This document shows positions 6,401-10,000 of a DNA stretch of 10,000 nt, one piece after another. Every line of letters starts with the position of its first letter. Within the stretch, counting starts at the first letter, position 1. The notes beneath the pieces are model-generated. The model searched no databases, was not told the DNA's origin, and saw only the letters and a list, made by a program, of their open reading frames with translations. Origin of the DNA: Asticcacaulis sp. (GTDB lineage Bacteria > Pseudomonadota > Alphaproteobacteria > Caulobacterales > Caulobacteraceae); NCBI RefSeq assembly GCF_020217185.1, contig NZ_JAIWNX010000133.1, positions 1-10,000 on the forward strand. The letters run 5' to 3'. The position numbers and the translations under genes were made by a program.

Positions 6401-6777
6401 TTGAAGGTGTTTTGCAGGCCAGAGACGCTGGCAAAGGCCCCGATCACCACGTCCATATCGCTGGCGTGGGACTCAAAGGCGGCGCGGCTACCGTCGTCCC
6501 AAGGTACGTAAAAGCCGATGATTTTTTGAGGCGTATCCGCGTGGCGGGTTAGATTGCGAAAGCGATGCGGATGGCGCGCATCGTGGGTCTGGAAGGTCCA
6601 GCGCGACGCGTGCGAGGCCTCCATATGCAGATCAAGCTGACGCGGCACCGGCACAGACAGGACCGACAGGATCAGGCCCAGAAACAAAAGGGTAGCGGCC
6701 GCCGCCAGCGCGATCACGCCCATCAGCGTGGCCTTGTTGCGCTTGCCTGACGGATCATAAAAGACCGGTGTTTTCAT
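3397..6777 (-). CDS. Trifunctional membrane protein: GH18 + CE4 polysaccharide deacetylase + GT2 synthase
   Basis: The product is 1126 residues from ATG 6775-6777 (MKTPVFYDPSGKRNK). The frame runs on to 6912, but that part is low-quality leader sequence. An N-terminal membrane segment (about 18-42) is followed by a GH18 domain (85-385) with FDFE (194-197; acid E197) and MVYDQH (251-256). The CE4/NodB domain (455-668) has TFDDGPD with D462/D463, HTYTH (metal ligands H513 and H517), RAPYFGD, DSEDW and LMHDSGG (H633). A hydrophobic stretch (689-727) leads to a GT2 domain (754-980) with DDGS (788-791), DAD (839-841), EDQD (930-933) and QRYRW (967-971), then about three membrane helices. GH18 and CE4 would face the periplasm and GT2 the cytoplasm. 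These are roles split between PgaB and PgaC in poly-GlcNAc systems, so a GlcNAc-type exopolysaccharide is likely but unproven. The ribosome-binding site is weak (TTAAG). Confidence 0.93.
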   Translation of the reverse strand: MKTPVFYDPSGKRNKATLMGVIALAAAATLLFLGLILSVLSVPVPRQLDLHMEASHASRWTFQTHDARHPHRFRNLTRHADTPQKIIGFYVPWDDGSRAAFESHASDMDVVIGAFASVSGLQNTFNYQPDVRFHKVLAAAKKPPVLLTMVQNTSLKGFERENTHRLLTNVAARTQLLAQIEDTLRQEKSGGVVFDFENLEPAALKPYLALLKEARARLGARGYSVTATVPVDDPDWNLSAFAQVTDKLFLMVYDQHSMVDEAGPIAAQDWFEGRLAASMKAVPADKAIVCIGNYAYDWSKFGTTVLTLGDAWLIAHDSEAPVAFDRATGNSGFAYQENGVNHEVWMLDAVSAWNQLLAVHATDAYGVALWRLGSEDPGIWQDFAHFQGQTTPDLTTLKPAGNVDVEGAGEILRISAPPTFGHRTVQFDTQRMAQNQVYQTLPTPYVVRRTGFKPGYIALTFDDGPDPKWTPKVLQILKAEHVPATFFVIGEKALGHPFLLKTMLAEGNELGNHTYTHPNMANIPAEWARVELNSTQRVVEAYTGRSLRWLRAPYFGDAEPTTENELAPALLGQQMGYTSVGLHVDSEDWQKPGVQAIIDNVLKGVADGAASAASEACKEDVNNCRSGQIVLMHDSGGDRQQTIDALPHIIRALKAQGYKFTTVSGLTDLPAAQAMPALSGSDLAAVRFDVGVFMLLAWGAIGLQWLFIAAIVLGVLRAIILSVMAIWADYSGHMDPPTETDDGRIADFVHARQVSVIIPAFNEARVIEASVRRVLTSVDVDIEVVVVDDGSKDETSAIVARAFADEPRVTLITQANAGKATAVNNGIARAKGEIIIALDADTQFEPETIARLVRWFIRPEIGAVAGNAKVGNRFNFVTRWQGVEYVTAQNLERSALATFGAMMVVPGAVGAWRRSALEEVGGYPHDTLAEDQDLTIAIQRRGWAVAYDQDAVAWTEAPESFAALIKQRYRWAFGTLQCLWKHRRILKEGKPKGLARIGLPQAWIFQIGFSVISPLIDLALLINIAATAWTISQHGLNQTDGTLERMLIYWTVFVAIDALCGWIAYMLEPREKRYPVFWLLSQRFVYRQIMYYVVLKALASAGRGLAVGWGKLERSGRVAPASTPQP

Positions 6778-6792
6778 CTTAACGCACGCTTC

Positions 6793-6801
6793 AAAAAAAA
6801 A
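6793..6801. repeat. A9/T9 homopolymer tract in the leader of the synthase gene
   Basis: Nine consecutive A residues (T on the coding strand) begin 15 bases upstream of the chosen ATG. A weak GGG/CCC hairpin precedes the tract on the minus strand, too short to call a terminator. The tract could vary in length by slippage, changing leader spacing and the frame of the upstream extension. Confidence 0.4.
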
Positions 6802-6860
6802 TGGGGTCGCGTTGCCCGAAAGGGGATACCGGCGCGGAATGCGCGCGCTTCGTGTCAAAA

Positions 6861-6888
6861 TTGAGATAACTGCAATCGATTTTATAAA
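6861..6888 (+). promoter_or_regulatory. Sigma70-like promoter candidate for the PL1 pectate lyase
   Basis: TTGAGA (6861-6866) and TATAAA (6883-6888) each match the -35 and -10 consensus at five of six positions, with a 16-bp spacer. Transcription would begin near 6895, leaving a leader of about 125 bases before the ATG at 7020. No equally good promoter for the minus-strand synthase gene was seen in this 242-bp gap. Confidence 0.45.
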
Positions 6889-6939
6889 CGCCGTTTGCGT
6901 TTTTGGAATCACCCACAGTTTGAGGCTGCCGCAGGCAAC

Positions 6940-6953
6940 GGAAACCGATTACC
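6940..6953. promoter_or_regulatory. Weak LacI-type operator candidate GGAAACCGATTACC
   Basis: The 14-mer is an imperfect palindrome around a central CG, with five of seven positions paired, in the pattern of LacI/GalR-family sites. It lies downstream of the promoter candidate and 66 bp before the PL1 start, where a repressor could block elongation. It differs from the site at 682-695, so a shared regulator is not implied. Confidence 0.25.
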
Positions 6954-7019
6954 CTGACCGTAGAATGTCGTGAACTCCGGCCAAAGACGGCGGGGAAAAA
7001 ACGAAACAGGGAAAACATA

Positions 7020-8273
7020 ATGCCACATCGTCTTCATCGCCGGGCGATTCTGAGCGGCCTGATCAGCGCCGCAGCCTTTCCTGCACAGAGCGCGCAAAGG
7101 CCTGCGCTGATCCGTGTGACGACTCTTGATGCGGAAGGGCCGGGATCGCTGAAGGCGGCGCTTGACGCCAAAGGTCCGCGTCTTGTGGTGTTTGAAGTCG
7201 GCGGGGTGATTGACCTCAATAAAACCACTCTGGTCATCCGTGAGCCGTACCTCACCCTTGCCGGGGAAACCGCACCGGCGCCGGGGATTACCCTGATCCG
7301 GGGCGGGATCAGCGTCCAGAGCCATCATGTGGTCATCCGGCACATCGCCGTGCGCCCCGGCACCGCCGGTATGCCGGAGCGCTCAGGCTTTGAGCCGGAC
7401 GGCCTGTCCTGCACGGCGGCGCACGACGTCCTGATCGACCAGTGCAGCTTTACCTGGGCGGTGGATGAGGCCCTGTCGGCCTCAGGGCCGCGCTTTGAGG
7501 GGGCAACACCGGACGATTGGCGGCGCAACACGTCACACACTATTGTGTTCAGAAACAATCTGATCGGCGAAAGTCTTCATCACGCCAGCCACGCCAAAGG
7601 TCCGCATTCGATGGGCTCTTTGCTGCATGACAATGTGACGGGGGCGCTGTTGATGGGCAATCTCTATGCCCACAACAATGAGCGCCATCCGCTGATCAAG
7701 GGCGGGGCGCAGGCGGTCGTGGTCAACAATGTCTTCGTCAACCCCGGCTCGGCCTGCGCGCAATATACGTTGGTGGAGGACCAGTGGAAGGGCCGGGAAC
7801 CCATCGCCGGTAAGCTTCTGCTGCGCGGCAATGTGATGCGCGGGGGCGTCAATACGCGGCCCGATCTGGGTTTGCTGAAATTCGGCGGGGCCGGTGACCT
7901 CGATCTGCACGCCGCTGACAATATCGCCACCTATGCCGATGGCCGCCCGGCCCCGATGATCGCCTACTATCAGGCGCGGTCGGATGGCTATGAAGACACT
8001 GCCCCCTATCGCCCCAAGGCGTGGATTCGCGCCGTGCCCAGGGAAAGCCTGTGGCCGCAGGGCTTAACCTTACGGCCCGCCGCCGACATCGAAAGCCATG
8101 TTTATCGCCATGTCGGCGCACGACCGTGGGCGCGCGATCCGATCGACGCCCGCATTATTGCGGAGGCGCAGGCGGGCAAGGGGCGCATTATCAACAGTGA
8201 AACCGACGTCGGTGGCTATCCGCAGCGCACCGCGACCCGTCGCGCGTTTCACGAGTCGTACCTTATAAAGTAG
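7020..8273 (+). CDS. Secreted pectate lyase, polysaccharide lyase family 1 type
   Basis: The 417-residue product has a signal peptide (HRRAILSGLISAAAFPAQSA, residues 6-25) with paired arginines that allow Tat export. AGGGA stands seven bases before the ATG. The body reads as a right-handed beta-helix: GSLKAALDAKGPRLVVFEVG (42-61), YLTLAGETAPAPGITLIRGG (77-96), VVIRHIAVRPG (104-114), VLIDQCSFTWAVDEALS (137-153), TIVFRNNLIGESLHHASHAKG (174-194) and NNERHPLIKGGAQAVVVNNV (219-238). This set is typical of PL1-type lyases. D149 sits where PL1 enzymes bind calcium, and R222 with K227 lie in the counterpart of the RxPxxR catalytic segment; I assigned these by pattern, not alignment. It should cut polygalacturonate by beta-elimination, alongside the PL10 enzyme at 745. 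It converges on the ribokinase gene with only 3 bp between stop codons. Some pectin lyases share the fold, so substrate is less certain than mechanism. Confidence 0.88.
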   Translation: MPHRLHRRAILSGLISAAAFPAQSAQRPALIRVTTLDAEGPGSLKAALDAKGPRLVVFEVGGVIDLNKTTLVIREPYLTLAGETAPAPGITLIRGGISVQSHHVVIRHIAVRPGTAGMPERSGFEPDGLSCTAAHDVLIDQCSFTWAVDEALSASGPRFEGATPDDWRRNTSHTIVFRNNLIGESLHHASHAKGPHSMGSLLHDNVTGALLMGNLYAHNNERHPLIKGGAQAVVVNNVFVNPGSACAQYTLVEDQWKGREPIAGKLLLRGNVMRGGVNTRPDLGLLKFGGAGDLDLHAADNIATYADGRPAPMIAYYQARSDGYEDTAPYRPKAWIRAVPRESLWPQGLTLRPAADIESHVYRHVGARPWARDPIDARIIAEAQAGKGRIINSETDVGGYPQRTATRRAFHESYLIK

Positions 8274-8276
8274 AGA

Positions 8277-9197
8277 TCAGGCCCGCTCGCGCAGAAACAC
8301 CTCTACCTCCGCCGCCGTCGGGGCAGCATCGGCCGAGCGGCGCGTGACCGAAATAGCCGAGGCTGCCGAGGCGTAGCGCATGGCCGACACGTAGTCGTCG
8401 CCAAGGACCAGCCGTGCAGCCAGCGCGCCATTGAACACGTCACCGGCACCCACCGCATCCACCGCTTCAACCGTGAAGGCCGACAGGCGGACCAGTTCAC
8501 CGTCGATCAGACCGGCGCAGCCATTGGCCCCCAGCGTCGTGATAACGGTTTCCGCCCCATGCGCGCGCAGGGTCTGCATGGCACGGATCAGCGACTCATC
8601 GTCCTGTCCGTCTATGCCGGTCAGTTTGGCCAGTTCCGTTTCATTGGGCGTCACCACCTCGCACAGGGGCAGGAGGTCAAAGACGCCGTTATCGACCGGG
8701 GCCGGGTTGAGAATGGTCTTCACCCCGTTCGCCGTGGCGATTTCCAGCGCGGCTTTCAGCGTATCGAGCGGCGTTTCAAGCTGAACCACCAGCGCCCCGG
8801 CGGAAGCGATCAGCGCCTCGACGGCTTCGGCATGGGCGGGTGTCAGGTGGGCATTGGCCGCTGAGGAAACGACGATCATGTTCTGACCATCGGGCGCGAC
8901 AAGGATATTGGCCATGCCGGTGCCGACACCGTCCAGCACCACCACTGAGGCCTCATCCACGCCACGCTTTTTGAGGAAATCGCGCGCCATGCCACCGAAA
9001 TTGTCGTCGCCCACGGCACCGACCATGCGCGTTTCGACACCGGCCTGCGCCGCCGCCACTGCCTGATTGAGCCCCTTACCGCCCATGGCCACCGCCGTGT
9101 CGTGGCCCATAATCGTCTCATTGGGTTTGGGCAGGGCATCGACCCGGATAAAGAAGTCCACATTGATCGAGCCGAGGACGAGAATGGAGGCGCTCAC
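8277..9197 (-). CDS. rbsK: Ribokinase (PfkB family)
   Basis: This cytoplasmic enzyme would phosphorylate D-ribose to ribose-5-phosphate with ATP, feeding the pentose phosphate pathway. I chose the GTG at 9195-9197 (306 residues), which has AAGGGA five bases upstream. A GTG at 9218 adds seven residues (313) but has no ribosome-binding site. PfkB landmarks on the 306-residue numbering are LVLGSINVDFF near the start, AMGGKGLNQAVAAAQAG (37-53) for sugar binding, NPAPV (164-168), TPNETELAKLTG (183-194) and DAVGAGDVFNGALAARL (247-263) with catalytic base D253. GGKGxNQ and the C-terminal signature favour ribokinase over other PfkB sugar kinases such as KdgK, although pectin-rich surroundings make a ketodeoxygluconate kinase worth excluding. 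No ribose transporter or RbsR gene is visible. A palindrome at 9237-9248 may be its operator. Confidence 0.9.
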   Translation of the reverse strand: MSASILVLGSINVDFFIRVDALPKPNETIMGHDTAVAMGGKGLNQAVAAAQAGVETRMVGAVGDDNFGGMARDFLKKRGVDEASVVVLDGVGTGMANILVAPDGQNMIVVSSAANAHLTPAHAEAVEALIASAGALVVQLETPLDTLKAALEIATANGVKTILNPAPVDNGVFDLLPLCEVVTPNETELAKLTGIDGQDDESLIRAMQTLRAHGAETVITTLGANGCAGLIDGELVRLSAFTVEAVDAVGAGDVFNGALAARLVLGDDYVSAMRYASAASAISVTRRSADAAPTAAEVEVFLRERA

Positions 9198-9236
9198 GAC
9201 AATCCCTTTGGTTGACACCGGCAGCGAGGCAGGTAA

Positions 9237-9248
9237 TTAAACGTTTCA
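9237..9248. promoter_or_regulatory. RbsR/PurR-like LacI-family operator candidate TTAAACGTTTCA
   Basis: TTAAACG and CGTTTCA pair around a central CG with one mismatch, and the core AAACGTTT is a perfect 8-bp palindrome. Sites with this core are typical of the RbsR and PurR members of the LacI family. It lies 40 bp upstream of the ribokinase start and 130 bp from the phosphatase start, so control of rbsK is likely; control of the divergent gene is possible. Confidence 0.45.
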
Positions 9249-9255
9249 CAAATCG

Positions 9256-9275
9256 GTCTATAAACGATGTCTATA
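9256..9275. repeat. Direct repeat GTCTATA, two copies 13 bp apart
   Basis: GTCTATA occurs at 9256-9262 and 9269-9275 in the ribokinase/phosphatase gap. A spacing of 13 bp is slightly more than one helical turn, so an activator could bind both from one face. TATA-like content also makes either copy a possible -10 element. Chance occurrence is quite possible. Confidence 0.25.
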
Positions 9276-9377
9276 GGCAGTTTGCCTTGCGACAAACACG
9301 GCGCTGATCTAAGCCTGATCCGTGCGTTTTGCCAAGTCAGGGCAGGGCGCTCCGGCTACTCATTTTCAGGAAATCCC

Positions 9378-10000
9378 ATGCGTTTCCCAACTCTTGCGGC
9401 TGCGCTGGCCGCTCTGGCCCTCAGCACCACCACCCTTTCGGGGCAGGCCTTTGCGGCGGCTGAGCATCCGCCCGTACCGGCAGAAGGCTTCTATACGACC
9501 TCTGACCTGCGTAGCGCCGCTGATCTGGCACTGGCCGATCAGGCCGCCAAAAAGCGCGTGCTGTTCGTGGTCGATATCGACGACACCATCCTGACCATGC
9601 CGCAGGATCTGGGGTCCGAGGCCTGGCTTTCGGAGCGCATGGCGGCTATCAAGGCGCGCACCCCGGCGGGCCAGACGCCGGATTACGAGCCGATCTTTTA
9701 CGAACAGGCCCTGTGGTATCAGGTGACGAACATGGTGCCGACTCAGGCCGACGGCCCGGCGGTGCTGGCCGGGCTTCAGGACGCCGGGATTCCCGTCTAT
9801 GCCCTGACGGCGCGCGATCCGAACCTGCGCGGGCAGACCGAACGCGCCCTGTCGCGGGCGGGTTATGACCTGTCGAAAGCGCCCGATTGTGCCAAACCCC
9901 TGTGCACCCGGCGGGGGCGTCTGCGCGACAGCGAAATCCGCGCGGCAGGAGCGGCGCTGAAGGTCACGCTGAGCAACGCCGCCTATAAGGATGTGACGGT
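9378..10000 (+). CDS. Exported HAD-superfamily phosphatase-like protein (DUF2608), N-terminal part
   Basis: The frame is open from ATG 9378 to the window end, giving 207 residues with no stop. AGGAA lies five bases upstream. Residues 1-27 are a signal peptide (MRFPTLAAALAALALSTTTL, ending FAAA), placing the protein in the periplasm or outside. HAD motif I is VVDIDDTIL (64-72), with nucleophile D66 and acid D68 in DxDxT. QDLGSEAW (76-83) follows, typical of the DUF2608 group. Motif II is the threonine in YALTARDPN (141-149; T144). Motifs III and IV with the remaining acidic residues lie beyond the window, so activity cannot be judged. A phosphatase acting on extracytoplasmic phosphoesters is plausible, but no substrate is known. 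It is divergent from ribokinase. C171 and C176, in a short CxxxxC segment, may form a disulfide in the oxidising periplasm. Confidence 0.8.
   Translation, partial: MRFPTLAAALAALALSTTTLSGQAFAAAEHPPVPAEGFYTTSDLRSAADLALADQAAKKRVLFVVDIDDTILTMPQDLGSEAWLSERMAAIKARTPAGQTPDYEPIFYEQALWYQVTNMVPTQADGPAVLAGLQDAGIPVYALTARDPNLRGQTERALSRAGYDLSKAPDCAKPLCTRRGRLRDSEIRAAGAALKVTLSNAAYKDVT

Noticed and set aside
6778..6912. A 45-residue N-terminal extension of the synthase, starting at ATG 6912
   Set aside because: It reads as basic and low-complexity leader sequence, contains FFF from the T9 tract, and overlaps the promoter candidate of the divergent gene. MKTPVFYDPSGK is the more natural start, ahead of the first membrane segment.
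7034..7255. Possible antisense small gene at the 5' end of the PL1 lyase
   Set aside because: No ribosome-binding site or promoter was seen, and its composition is typical of a shadow frame.
9212..9221. TTGACACCGG, identical to the left half of the operator candidate at 682-695
   Set aside because: The right half is not palindromic here, and the stretch lies just upstream of the ribokinase start with no promoter logic, so it is probably chance.

Overview
The window looks like a piece of an alphaproteobacterial chromosome, probably Caulobacteraceae and possibly Asticcacaulis. This is inferred from the GC-rich coding style, the mix of pectin-degrading enzymes, and an intergenic repeat of a type common in alphaproteobacteria. 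No rRNA, tRNA, CRISPR array, transposase or phage gene was seen.

Layout, left to right. (1) 1-584, minus: the 5' part of a secreted GH127-type (DUF1680) beta-L-arabinofuranosidase, cut by the window edge. (2) 585-744: a divergent regulatory gap with two palindromes, one resembling a LacI-family operator. (3) 745-2040, plus: a secreted family 10 pectate lyase. (4) 2099-2593, plus: a stand-alone receiver-domain response regulator. (5) 2529-3278: two uncharacterised small genes transcribed divergently (2529-2684 minus, 2784-3278 plus), separated by a strong Fur-box match lying inside two symmetric, overlapping promoter candidates. (6) 3275-3400: a 126-bp inverted-repeat element that fills the gap between two convergent genes and supplies both of their stop codons. 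(7) 3397-6777, minus: a 1126-residue membrane protein fusing GH18, CE4 polysaccharide deacetylase and GT2 synthase domains. (8) 6778-7019: a divergent regulatory gap with a sigma70-like promoter and a weak LacI-type site. (9) 7020-8273, plus: a secreted PL1-type pectate lyase. (10) 8277-9197, minus: ribokinase, ending 3 bp from the lyase. (11) 9198-9377: a divergent gap with an RbsR/PurR-like palindrome. (12) 9378-10000, plus: the 5' part of an exported HAD-type phosphatase-like (DUF2608) protein, cut by the right edge.

The arabinofuranosidase and the two pectate lyases form a coherent pectin depolymerisation set: PL10 and PL1 would cut the polygalacturonate backbone and GH127 would trim arabinose side chains. 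All three have N-termini with paired arginines ahead of a hydrophobic stretch, so they may share Tat export. Between them sit modules with other themes: a polysaccharide synthase carrying its own deacetylase and hydrolase domains, an iron-regulated pair of unknown proteins, and ribokinase beside a putative exported phosphatase. The strongest leads are the Fur-controlled divergent pair with symmetric promoters, the repeat that provides both stop codons, and the three-domain synthase.
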